21,113 nt of DNA from JAQVOO01 sp964524755 (lineage in GTDB: Bacteria > Spirochaetota > Spirochaetia > Sphaerochaetales > Sphaerochaetaceae): the NCBI GenBank assembly GCA_964524755.1, contig CAZGDR010000033.1:1-21113 (forward strand), read 5' to 3'. The notes under the pieces were generated by a model. That model made no database searches. It saw only the letters and a list, made by a program, of their open reading frames with translations, and was not told where the DNA came from. Below are positions 1 through 7,326 of the stretch, in pieces. A program made the translations under genes and the position numbers. How positions within the stretch are numbered: position 1 is the first letter of the stretch; the number at the start of each line of letters is the position of its first letter.

Positions 1-424
1 GATCACGTATACTCTCAACCGTGGTGGTATATTCTTTTACAAGGAATAACTCTTCTGGTATTTTGATTTTAAGTGGATTCTTGACTTTGAGCTGGCATGA
101 GATACGGACTAAATTCTTTCTCTCTTCATCATTGATCCAAGGAAGTTCGGTAGGAAGATAATTCCCTCCTCCTTCAAGGACCTGTACTTTGCAGAGACCA
201 CAAGAGCCTCTCCCTCCGCAGGCACTAGGGATGAAGATTCCTTCGGAATTCAATGTCTTTAAGAGTGGTTGCCCACCGAGAACTTCAATCTCTTTGCTAT
301 CATTGATGGTTATCTTTACCACCCCATAGTTACCGATCGTTGCCTCTGCAATAACCATGAGAAGGGCTAGTACACTGGCAATGAGCGTGATGATTAGTAC
401 GCTGATAAGCAATGTCTCTATCAT
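1..424 (-). CDS. nqrF: NqrF, Na+-translocating NADH:quinone reductase subunit F (N-terminal part)
   Basis: This is the N-terminal ~141 residues of the electron-input subunit of the Na+-pumping NADH:quinone oxidoreductase; the NADH/FAD reductase part lies beyond the left edge. Visible are one N-terminal membrane helix (residues about 3-25) and then a plant-type [2Fe-2S] ferredoxin domain with Cys69, Cys75, Cys78 and Cys110 (ACGGRGSCGLC ... ISC). As I recall, this spacing nearly matches the cluster ligands of Vibrio NqrF. The following GGGNYLPTEL stretch is also typical of NqrF. The start is ATG at 424, with AGGAGGAG just upstream inside the end of nqrE. It is the last visible gene of the nqrBCDEF operon. 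The NqrF-type ferredoxin separates this operon from Rnf, which uses RnfB and RnfC instead. The frame stays open to the window edge. Confidence 0.93.
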   Translation of the reverse strand, partial: MIETLLISVLIITLIASVLALLMVIAEATIGNYGVVKITINDSKEIEVLGGQPLLKTLNSEGIFIPSACGGRGSCGLCKVQVLEGGGNYLPTELPWINDEERKNLVRISCQLKVKNPLKIKIPEELFLVKEYTTTVESIRD

Positions 425-433
425 CTTCTCCTC

Positions 434-1027
434 CTATGAAATCTGAATCATGCCAGAGAACCCCATAAATGCCATCGCCATAAACCCAGCGATGACCAAG
501 GCAATTCCAGCTCCGTCTAGGCCTGGTGGTATTTTAGCATTTTTTAAACGCTGGCGAATTCCTGCCATTGCCATGATTGCTATGAGCCAACCAATTCCAC
601 TACCAAGTCCGAAAAAGAAGCTGGTAATAAATGAGTAATCTCTAATGATCATGAACAAACTAGCCCCTAAGATGGCACAGTTAACGGTAATAAGTGGAAG
701 GAAGATACCTAAAGCAAAATAGAGACCTTCACTATAGCGTTCTATGACCATTTCAATAAGCTGAACGAAAGCAGCAATGATAATGATGAACACGATAAAT
801 CGTAGATATTCAAGTTGAAATGGAACGAGGATTAAATGGTATACAACCCAGTTAAGGGCAGTAGTCACTGCCAGAACGAAGGTTACTGCTATACCAAGGC
901 CAGCCGAGGTTTCTAACTCTTTCGAGACAGAAAGGAATGAACACATACCCAAGTAGTTGGTAAGCAGGATATTGTCCGTAAATATAGCAGCAAAAAATAC
1001 TGCGATTGGAAATAGCATCTCAGACAT
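434..1027 (-). CDS. nqrE: NqrE, Na+-translocating NADH:quinone reductase subunit E
   Basis: Integral membrane subunit of the Na+-NQR, paralogous to NqrD. The two sit inverted in the membrane and hold an iron centre between them. The 197-residue protein is almost wholly hydrophobic with about six helices. It has family signatures: NYLGMCSFLSVSK near the N-terminus, the second Cys-bearing segment GIFLPLITVNCAILGAS, then RDYSF and KIPPGLDGAGI. Length matches the family (~198). I chose ATG at 1027 rather than the upstream in-frame start at 1069 because it has AAGGAGGAAAC directly before it and gives the standard N-terminus MSEMLFPIAVFF. This start overlaps the nqrD stop by 8 bases (ATGTCTGA), so translation is probably coupled. 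The gap to nqrF is 9 bases. Confidence 0.95.
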   Translation of the reverse strand: MSEMLFPIAVFFAAIFTDNILLTNYLGMCSFLSVSKELETSAGLGIAVTFVLAVTTALNWVVYHLILVPFQLEYLRFIVFIIIIAAFVQLIEMVIERYSEGLYFALGIFLPLITVNCAILGASLFMIIRDYSFITSFFFGLGSGIGWLIAIMAMAGIRQRLKNAKIPPGLDGAGIALVIAGFMAMAFMGFSGMIQIS

Positions 1028-1643
1028 GTGTTTCCTCCTTGTTCTTCTTAATGAATCCCTCATGGGCAATCCAAATGAATATGGCGAGCATGAAGAACCC
1101 TCCCGGCGGCATAACCATGATGGACCAGTTTGTCCACCAAGATCCTAGAATCTGGAAGCCCCACAGGGAACCAGTGCCCAATAACTCACGGAAGAAGGCT
1201 ATTATCAATAAGACGTAACCATACCCGATCCCGCTGGCTAAGCCATCAATGAGCGAAAGAGTTGGCTTATTCTGTAGAGCGAAGGCCTCTACACGTCCCA
1301 TGACTATACAGTTGGTAATAATGAGACCGACATACGGACCAAGCTGTTTCCACATCTCGGGGTAAAAAGCTTTGAGTGAGATGTCAACAATAATAACATA
1401 GGTTGCTATAACCATTGTTTCTACCATCATCCTGATACGGGAAGGAATCCATTTTCGAACCAGTGAAAGGGTCCAACTCGAAAGTGCTAGAGTAAACATC
1501 ACTCCCAACACCATGACCATGGTGTTCTCAAGCTTGTTGGTTACAGCCAGCGTTGAACAAATACCGAGAATTTGGACGAAAACAGGGTTATCTTTTCCCA
1601 ATGGAGCTAAGAAAGTTTTCTTTTTCATACCTGCAGCAGCCAT
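1020..1643 (-). CDS. nqrD: NqrD, Na+-translocating NADH:quinone reductase subunit D
   Basis: Membrane subunit of the Na+-NQR, partner and paralogue of NqrE. It has 207 residues with about six hydrophobic helices. Family motifs are clear: LAPLGKDNPVFVQILGICS at the first Cys-bearing helix, LAVTNKLE, and the highly conserved VGLIITNCIVMGRVEAFAL carrying the second Cys, then GYGYVLL and FFRELLGTGSLWG. ITNCIVMGR is the NqrD form; RnfE usually has a different residue set there. The ATG at 1643 lies one base after the nqrC stop and is preceded by AGGGGGA. The gene ends inside the start of nqrE. It is a normal-length, intact member of the nqrBCDEF operon. Confidence 0.95.
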   Translation of the reverse strand: MAAAGMKKKTFLAPLGKDNPVFVQILGICSTLAVTNKLENTMVMVLGVMFTLALSSWTLSLVRKWIPSRIRMMVETMVIATYVIIVDISLKAFYPEMWKQLGPYVGLIITNCIVMGRVEAFALQNKPTLSLIDGLASGIGYGYVLLIIAFFRELLGTGSLWGFQILGSWWTNWSIMVMPPGGFFMLAIFIWIAHEGFIKKNKEETHV

Positions 1644-1644
1644 A

Positions 1645-2238
1645 TTATTGTCCCCCTGATTTAGTAGCGCTTTGCGTAATCGCGCGGTTCATAATGTTTT
1701 TGAAGGATTCACTCGTGCGAGTGGCGCCGGTAATCGCGTCCATCTCCTCTGGACTATCAGCGGTTCCCTCTTCGACGAGACGGAAAGGGCCTTGTTTGTC
1801 AACGAATTGACTGGTAAACCAGGGCTCTTCAATTCTGGCTCCAAGGCCGGGAGTCTCATTTTGGCTAACGATCGAGACACCCGCAAGAGTTTTTTGATCA
1901 TTCTTGAATCCAACCATGATGGTGATAGGGCCCCATAAGCCAGGTCCTGTAAATTGTGTTACGTGGCGCATGGTTCCATCGGTTCCTTTTACTTGGTACA
2001 CGCCATCTTTCTCTGTTACTGATTCTTGGTAAAGCCGAGCCACCGTTTCCGGTTGACCATCATGTGGCACCGCAGCAGCATCAAGGATACTACGCCGGAG
2101 AAAGAATTGTTCATTATTTTTAACTCGATCAAATGTGGATAGATGCAGTGATGCCGTGAGCAGGATGCAGATGATGGTGACGATGGCCATGAAAACCAAA
2201 GGATGAATTCTTCTCATATAAAAACTTTGAGTTTTCAC
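1645..2238 (-). CDS. nqrC: NqrC, FMN-carrying subunit C of Na+-NQR (short form)
   Basis: Subunit carrying a covalently bound FMN on the outer side of the membrane. It has one N-terminal anchor helix (about residues 12-32) followed by a soluble FMN-binding domain. The flavinylation motif is D167-A-I-T-G-A-T173, so Thr173 is the predicted phosphoester-linked FMN site, and GLGARIEEPWF is the usual upstream block. At 197 residues it is clearly shorter than proteobacterial NqrC (about 257) and nearer RnfG in size. The start is GTG at 2238 with AGGAGGTG before it, overlapping the nqrB stop as GTGA. Attachment of the FMN needs an ApbE flavin transferase, and none is in this window. The call as NqrC rather than RnfG rests on its neighbours nqrD, nqrE and nqrF. 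Confidence 0.9.
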   Translation of the reverse strand: MKTQSFYMRRIHPLVFMAIVTIICILLTASLHLSTFDRVKNNEQFFLRRSILDAAAVPHDGQPETVARLYQESVTEKDGVYQVKGTDGTMRHVTQFTGPGLWGPITIMVGFKNDQKTLAGVSIVSQNETPGLGARIEEPWFTSQFVDKQGPFRLVEEGTADSPEEMDAITGATRTSESFKNIMNRAITQSATKSGGQ

Positions 2239-3185
2239 GCGGCACCTCCTGCTTTAGCTTTAGATTTCTTCTTAGCTTTGGCCTGTTTGCAGTAATGATC
2301 CAGCAGGGGGGCAAACATATTTGCTAATAGGATTGCAAAAGTGATCCCTTCCGGCCAATTGGAGAATACTCGAATAACGACAGTTAATAGTCCAAACATC
2401 ATGCCATACACCCAACGGCCCAAATCAGTTGTCTGTGAGGCTGATATGGGGTCGGTAATCATGAAAAAGGCGCCAAATAGGAAACTGCCGCTTACTAATG
2501 CGTAAAGAGGATCAGCGGCGTTACTCACCCCTGCGACCCAAAAAATAGTTTGTAATACTAAAAAGGAGCCTATAGAGGCGGTAACTATTTTCCAATTTGC
2601 ACTCTTTTTGTAGAGGATATAAGCTCCTCCCAAAAGAATGAGCACTGTGCTAGCTTCTCCAAAACTTCCACTTACATTCCCGAGTAATAGATTTAGGTAA
2701 GAGGAGGTTTTAGCCATAATGGGTGTTGCTGCTGAAATCGCATCAGCTTGTGTCAGCCACGTACCAAAACCTGCTGGGAAATAGTTGAGCGTTGTTTGCG
2801 GAAGGATAAATCGAGATGTCATAGGAACCCCAAAGCTAATGTAGACGAAAGCACGCGCTGTGATAGCTGGGTTGAAAACGTTTCGACCAAATCCACCAAA
2901 AACCATTTTCCCAAACACTATCCCAAAAGCAATCCCAAGAGCTGCCATCCACAACGGAATTCCAGGTGGTAACGATAAAGAGAAGAGTGCGCAAGAGACA
3001 AAGACTGACTCTGTCACCTTTAACTCGTATCGTCGTGCCATGAGCCATTCGCTAAGCACTCCGGTGAATGCAACAACTGCAAGGACGGCTAGATAGCGCC
3101 AACCATAGAAGTAGATAGCTGCAAGATGTAAGGGAGCTAATGCGATTAAAACATTTCGCATCGCCTGTTGTTTTTGAATTTTCAC
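2235..3185 (-). CDS. nqrB: NqrB, membrane subunit B of Na+-NQR (short form)
   Basis: Large membrane subunit of the NQR/Rnf flavin family, with about ten hydrophobic helices in 316 residues. FGGFGRNVFNPAITARAFVYISF is the conserved block, and D148-A-I-S-A-A-T154 is the covalent-FMN motif, with Thr154 as the predicted FMN site and Ala where Gly is usual. MITDPISASQTTDLGRWVYG is also a family signature. Proteobacterial NqrB is about 410 residues; this one has RnfD-like length, and the N-terminal extension that helps bind quinone in typical NqrB is missing. The C-terminus is a Lys/Ala-rich tail. The start is GTG at 3185, preceded by GAGGAGA. It is the first gene of the operon. No nqrA or rnfC lies upstream; the next gene is an unrelated polymerase 84 bases away. 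Confidence 0.88.
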   Translation of the reverse strand: MKIQKQQAMRNVLIALAPLHLAAIYFYGWRYLAVLAVVAFTGVLSEWLMARRYELKVTESVFVSCALFSLSLPPGIPLWMAALGIAFGIVFGKMVFGGFGRNVFNPAITARAFVYISFGVPMTSRFILPQTTLNYFPAGFGTWLTQADAISAATPIMAKTSSYLNLLLGNVSGSFGEASTVLILLGGAYILYKKSANWKIVTASIGSFLVLQTIFWVAGVSNAADPLYALVSGSFLFGAFFMITDPISASQTTDLGRWVYGMMFGLLTVVIRVFSNWPEGITFAILLANMFAPLLDHYCKQAKAKKKSKAKAGGAA

Positions 3186-3208
3186 TATTTTCTCCTCTAG
3201 TTATAACT

Positions 3209-3238
3209 ATTGTAACGCATATGTTTAATTCTACACAA
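3209..3238 (-). promoter_or_regulatory. Candidate promoter for the nqrBCDEF operon
   Basis: In the 84-base gap between the dnaE2 stop and nqrB, the minus strand reads TTGTGT (-35, 3233-3238), an 18-base spacer, then TACAAT (-10, 3209-3214). It sits about 25 bases before the GTG of nqrB. I see no terminator in the gap, so read-through from the upstream polymerase operon is also possible. The call rests on box resemblance only. Confidence 0.35.
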
Positions 3239-3269
3239 AATTATACAACATAATAGATGCAAATTGTAA

Positions 3270-6167
3270 TTAAGTCTTCTTTATTAGTTGAAAACTTTGT
3301 ACCTCAACCTGCACCGCACCATGGTCGTTACAAACTCTCCCTTTTACTAGTACTGGCTGTTTACCACACACCATGTGGTGATATTTCGTGTAGATATGGG
3401 GAAACACTACCGTTTCATACAAGGCCGTCTCATCTTCGAAGGAGATAAACTCCATCGCCAAGTTTTGCATAGTCCAAATTGTCTTACGCGTAATAGGCCA
3501 CCCTACAAGTTGTACATAACGATTGATATATCTGTCAATATTAATCGCTCTTATTCGCTTAATAGGAGCAATTTTACGAGCCCAGAGGAGTAAAGGGTGA
3601 TGATTTTTTAAGAAACCTAAAGTTTCGAACTCACGTTGGAGCTCAGCCTCAGTTCTTCTTATAGGCGTACAGAAGAGATCTGTTGTTGTGTGAGACTGCT
3701 TACTCGTAAACAATTCACCCTGTTTTTCGTTTTGATCTTTTCTTGAGGGAGTGGTGAGTAATCGTCTCAATTGCTCACTTCTTGGTATGCTAGGAGCTAA
3801 AGAATCACAGGCTCCTGCAGAAACCAGCGCCACAAGATCATCCCGATGGATTTTTACACGCACAGGAAGCTCTTCTAAACAGGTGAAGCTACCATTTTGT
3901 CCTCTTTCATTAATAATAGCGTTACTGGTCGCAGTGGAAAGATTAGCAATGGCCATGAAACCAACTATCACCCTATTGTTTTGAGCATAATACCGATAAC
4001 GGCTCTGGTTAATATCGGGGCCGATAAGCAACAGGCCCATCCGTCTAATTTCACTGATATAGGCCTGAGGGTGGTAATAGCCACCTTGATTAGCGAGTAC
4101 GGCTGCCATAAAAGCAGCGGGGTAATGGACTCGCAGGTAAGCTGATTGAAATGAGACCATGGCGTAAGAGGCTGAATGTGGTTTACAGAAAGAATATCCT
4201 TCAAATGAAAGCATCATCTCCCAGATAGTCGCAATAGTGTGTTCATCGATGCCATTCTCTTTACATCCTGTAACAAATTGTTCTTCGTATTGAGTAAGTT
4301 GATTTGACCCTGCTTTTTTAGCAATGACTTTGCGCAGCGCATCGGCATCGGCTTCACTAAAACCTGCTAAAGCTACCGCTGTTTTTGATACATCTTCCTG
4401 ATAACAAAGAATACCGTAGGTCTCATCAAGTATTTTTGCTAAGCGGGGATGAAGGGGCTCCCATGGTTCACCTTTGAGTCTTCTAATGTATAGGTCAATA
4501 AATTTATTTGCCGCTGGTCTAATAATGGAGGAATGGATAGTAATATGAGTGAAATCACCGCGTTGAGTCTTTTTTTGTAACTGACGCATGGCAGGAGATT
4601 CAATATAGAAGACCCCCATAGTATCGCCATTGGCCAGAGCTTGCATAGTTTCTTCATCTTCAGTTGGACGCCAAGTGCGTTCATCAATATATATTCCTTG
4701 CTCTCTTAGATTGTCAAGAGCATCACGGATTACTGCTAAAGAACGATTTCCTAAAAGATCTATTTTTACCAGACCCGCTGTTTCCGTTCCCTCTTTTTCC
4801 CATGCCAGTAAGGGGTATCCTTCGTTTGAAGTCTCCACTGGAGCGTACTGCGCAATGGGTCTTGGGGTAATTACTACACCTCCACAATGCATGGAAAGGC
4901 CTCTAGGCATTCCTTCAAGACGAGATGCAACCTTGTAAATTGTTGCCCAGAGGGGATCGTTACTATCAGGCGTCCCAGAACCTGGAAGACCATAAGCCAT
5001 CGCGGTCTCACGAAGAGCGGAACGTATTCTAAAGCGATTATGGTTTGCAACCCGAGCACAGTGTTTTTTCCCAAATCGGGTAATCACTTCATGCAAAATA
5101 TCATCACGTTCGTCCCAGGCAAAATCAACATCAATGTCGGGCGGGTCAGTTCGTGCCATCGTCAAAAAGCGTTCAAAGTAGAGATTGTGCGCGATCGGAT
5201 CTACTTGGGTAATGCCTAAGGCATAGGCCACGATTGAGGCTGCTCCTGAACCACGGCCACAAGTACGGCTAGCCATAGCGACAATATCGTCCATGACTAA
5301 AAAATAGGGGGCAAACCCTTTATGATTAATAATATCGAGTTCATACTCAATGCGACCTAAGATGGCATCTGAAACCTCTCCATAACGTTTCTCTGCCCCT
5401 CGCAAAACGCGAAGGCGTAATTCAGTTGGGGCATCTGAATTCTCAACAGGATAATCGGGGAAGATCAAGGTTTCAAACAGAGAGAGCTTTGCGCAAGATT
5501 TGGCTACATGTTCAGTATTCTCCAAGGCCTCAGGCCATGCTGAGAGTGCTTTGCCGTAGGCTGTCGCAGATAATAAAAGACTATTTTGATCCTCCTGTTC
5601 TGCTTGGGTCAATGTCCCCACGGTTTTCCGACAAGCAATTGCACGGAGGACAGCATGAAGGTTGAAATCTTCTACGGTCAAATGGGTGGCATCGTCAATG
5701 GCTACTAGGGGAAGTCCTAACTGCTGAGCAGTAGGAATCGCACCAAACCAAGTGGGACTAACCGCTGCATAGAGGGTAGGGACGCGCCCTGCTAGCTGAT
5801 TTAGTAGGGCAGGAACGGTGGTGGCTAGTAGCAATCCTTCTGCATGTTCGGTTAAAGCGGCAATAGTATCGAAGTCTTTTTGTTGCTTCTTTTGTGACAA
5901 GATAGTGCAAAGACGGGAATATCCTAGGGGAGTTTCTACAAACACAAAAATTGAGCCGGCGGTAGTTATACACTCTGTACCGACGATAAGTTGCATATTA
6001 TAGATTTGAGCAGTGGCCCTGCACTCATGCAGCCCATACAAATTATCTCTATCAGTGATGGCTACTGCTCGGCATCCTTGACTGGCTAACTCTTCCATGA
6101 TCTGAGCCGGGGAAGCCGTCCCCCACAAGAGCGAGTAGGTGGAACGAATAGCCAGACGGCTATACAT
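3270..6167 (-). CDS. dnaE2: Error-prone DNA polymerase III alpha subunit, DnaE2/ImuC type
   Basis: C-family DNA polymerase of about 965 residues, shorter than replicative DnaE (~1160). Order: PHP domain (1-~200), palm with the catalytic aspartates in PPDIDVDF (Asp344, Asp346) and the third in LVKIDLLG (Asp470), fingers with CYQEDV and FCKPHSASYA, helix-hairpin-helix region, clamp-binding-like pentapeptide QGELF (816-820), and a C-terminal OB fold. So the polymerase centre looks intact. The PHP metal site is broken: the usual H-x-H is A-I-R, and LTDH is ITDR. I prefer ATG at 6167, which gives the usual MYxxLxxxSxYSLL start and overlaps the imuB stop by 8 bases; the in-frame ATG at 6185 is an alternative. 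Neither has a good ribosome site, which fits translational coupling. Adjacency to an inactive Y-family protein supports DnaE2/ImuC, the catalytic enzyme of SOS mutagenesis cassettes. Confidence 0.85.
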   Translation of the reverse strand: MYSRLAIRSTYSLLWGTASPAQIMEELASQGCRAVAITDRDNLYGLHECRATAQIYNMQLIVGTECITTAGSIFVFVETPLGYSRLCTILSQKKQQKDFDTIAALTEHAEGLLLATTVPALLNQLAGRVPTLYAAVSPTWFGAIPTAQQLGLPLVAIDDATHLTVEDFNLHAVLRAIACRKTVGTLTQAEQEDQNSLLLSATAYGKALSAWPEALENTEHVAKSCAKLSLFETLIFPDYPVENSDAPTELRLRVLRGAEKRYGEVSDAILGRIEYELDIINHKGFAPYFLVMDDIVAMASRTCGRGSGAASIVAYALGITQVDPIAHNLYFERFLTMARTDPPDIDVDFAWDERDDILHEVITRFGKKHCARVANHNRFRIRSALRETAMAYGLPGSGTPDSNDPLWATIYKVASRLEGMPRGLSMHCGGVVITPRPIAQYAPVETSNEGYPLLAWEKEGTETAGLVKIDLLGNRSLAVIRDALDNLREQGIYIDERTWRPTEDEETMQALANGDTMGVFYIESPAMRQLQKKTQRGDFTHITIHSSIIRPAANKFIDLYIRRLKGEPWEPLHPRLAKILDETYGILCYQEDVSKTAVALAGFSEADADALRKVIAKKAGSNQLTQYEEQFVTGCKENGIDEHTIATIWEMMLSFEGYSFCKPHSASYAMVSFQSAYLRVHYPAAFMAAVLANQGGYYHPQAYISEIRRMGLLLIGPDINQSRYRYYAQNNRVIVGFMAIANLSTATSNAIINERGQNGSFTCLEELPVRVKIHRDDLVALVSAGACDSLAPSIPRSEQLRRLLTTPSRKDQNEKQGELFTSKQSHTTTDLFCTPIRRTEAELQREFETLGFLKNHHPLLLWARKIAPIKRIRAINIDRYINRYVQLVGWPITRKTIWTMQNLAMEFISFEDETALYETVVFPHIYTKYHHMVCGKQPVLVKGRVCNDHGAVQVEVQSFQLIKKT

Positions 6168-7326
6168 GAAAGATAGCTGCGGCATGGGTTAAGCTTGCTG
6201 GTCCAAAACGAATTCGCACCGCATCGATGGTCGCTTGAAGGAGTTCTTCACGAGGGGGCGTAAAGAGATCTAACTCACGGCTAGCCGGAGAAAGTTTATG
6301 TAGAGTTACGGTACATGCGCGGATACGTATTCGACGCTGCATGGCTTGATGGGTAGCTTGCCAAGCGACTGTGATAAGTTCATGATCAAGAACGAGTGGT
6401 TGTGTGGTTGTTTTACACCCTTCACTAGAGCTGCCATCTGCCCAAAATACTACCACCTGGAGAGCTGAGCAGACTAACAACTCTTTACGCATCTGCAGGC
6501 CAACGTGTTCTACCGCTGAAATTATAGCGCTGCGAATACTTTCTAACGTATAAGCCGGTTCGTCAAAATCGATGCGATGGTCTATAGTCCGCGTGCCCAG
6601 TTCGCGTCCATCAACTCGAGACGTATCCAAACCTCGCGCTGCATCACGGAGAGCTAAACCACGTTTCCCCAATAAAGCCCGCACTTGGCCATCATCTAAA
6701 GCAGCAATCTGACCAATTTTATGTAACCCCGCTGCAACTAACAATCGACTAATACTGGGACCCACTCCAGAGAGGAGCGAACTATCCTGTACAGCAAGGA
6801 ATGCAGCTTCTTCTCCTTGACGAACTTGAATGATCCCCTCTGGCCGGATGGTGCGAGTTCCTATTTTTGCGACTAACTTATTGGGGGCAACGGCGATGGC
6901 AGGGTGTAGGCCCAAGCGAGTCTGTATCTCATTACGTAAGCGAACAGCGCAATCTAAGGGGGGACCGAACAAACGAGAAGTGCCCGTTATATCAAGATAA
7001 AGATGTCCCTTGCCATCATTTTGGACTGTGGGGGTGTACCGTTGGGCAATGGTAAGCAGAGCTGTACTCACTTGATTACAGGCTAAAGAGTCTGGGCAAA
7101 CAAGTTGAAGGGAAGGCAGTCTATGGAGAGCTGTCACAATGGGCATGCCTACTGAAATACCTTCAGCAAAAGCTTTGTTAGACGGGGCAATAACAATCCT
7201 CCGAGCAGCTGCCATGTGAGTTATAGCGAAGGCTCTATTGCGTAAAGAGGGGTCGTTAAGAGCCATGACAGAAGCCATAAAATTGGTGACATTAACATGG
7301 ATGATTGTTGTTTGTTCACGCTTCAT
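6160..7326 (-). CDS. imuB: Catalytically inactive Y-family polymerase homologue, ImuB-like
   Basis: 388-residue protein with the Y-family (DinB/ImuB) fold: palm start IIHVNVTNFMAS, YLDITGTSRLFG, AIAVAPNKLVAKIGT, helix-hairpin-helix LSGVGPSISRLLVAAGL, and a little-finger domain to about residue 345. The acidic residues needed for catalysis are absent. The active HVDMDxFFAS is HVN12-V-T14-N-F-M-A-S, and active SIDEAYLD is GKG107-H108-LYLD. This is the hallmark of ImuB, a non-catalytic hub that links the beta clamp to DnaE2. ELDLF (351-355) fits a clamp-binding pentapeptide with Glu for the usual Gln. It is shorter than most ImuB (~500) and lacks most of the C-terminal region. The ATG at 7326 has GAGGAAGG upstream and overlaps the DUF72 gene by 11 bases; the end overlaps dnaE2. 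Calling it a plain DNA polymerase IV would be wrong on the residues. Confidence 0.83.
   Translation of the reverse strand: MKREQTTIIHVNVTNFMASVMALNDPSLRNRAFAITHMAAARRIVIAPSNKAFAEGISVGMPIVTALHRLPSLQLVCPDSLACNQVSTALLTIAQRYTPTVQNDGKGHLYLDITGTSRLFGPPLDCAVRLRNEIQTRLGLHPAIAVAPNKLVAKIGTRTIRPEGIIQVRQGEEAAFLAVQDSSLLSGVGPSISRLLVAAGLHKIGQIAALDDGQVRALLGKRGLALRDAARGLDTSRVDGRELGTRTIDHRIDFDEPAYTLESIRSAIISAVEHVGLQMRKELLVCSALQVVVFWADGSSSEGCKTTTQPLVLDHELITVAWQATHQAMQRRIRIRACTVTLHKLSPASRELDLFTPPREELLQATIDAVRIRFGPASLTHAAAIFHV

Noticed and set aside
434..3185. Annotation of the operon as Rnf (rnfA-E-G-D)
   Set aside because: The B and C lengths fit Rnf, but the NqrF-type ferredoxin and the NqrD/NqrE motif forms decide for NQR; no rnfB or rnfC is present.
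3215..3240. Rex-type redox operator upstream of nqrB (TTGTG half-site)
   Set aside because: Only one half-site matches; the partner differs from CACAA at two of five positions.
6168..6185. Upstream ATG start for dnaE2
   Set aside because: It adds six non-conserved residues and a 26-base overlap; ATG 6167 gives the usual family N-terminus. It cannot be fully excluded because neither start has a clear ribosome site.
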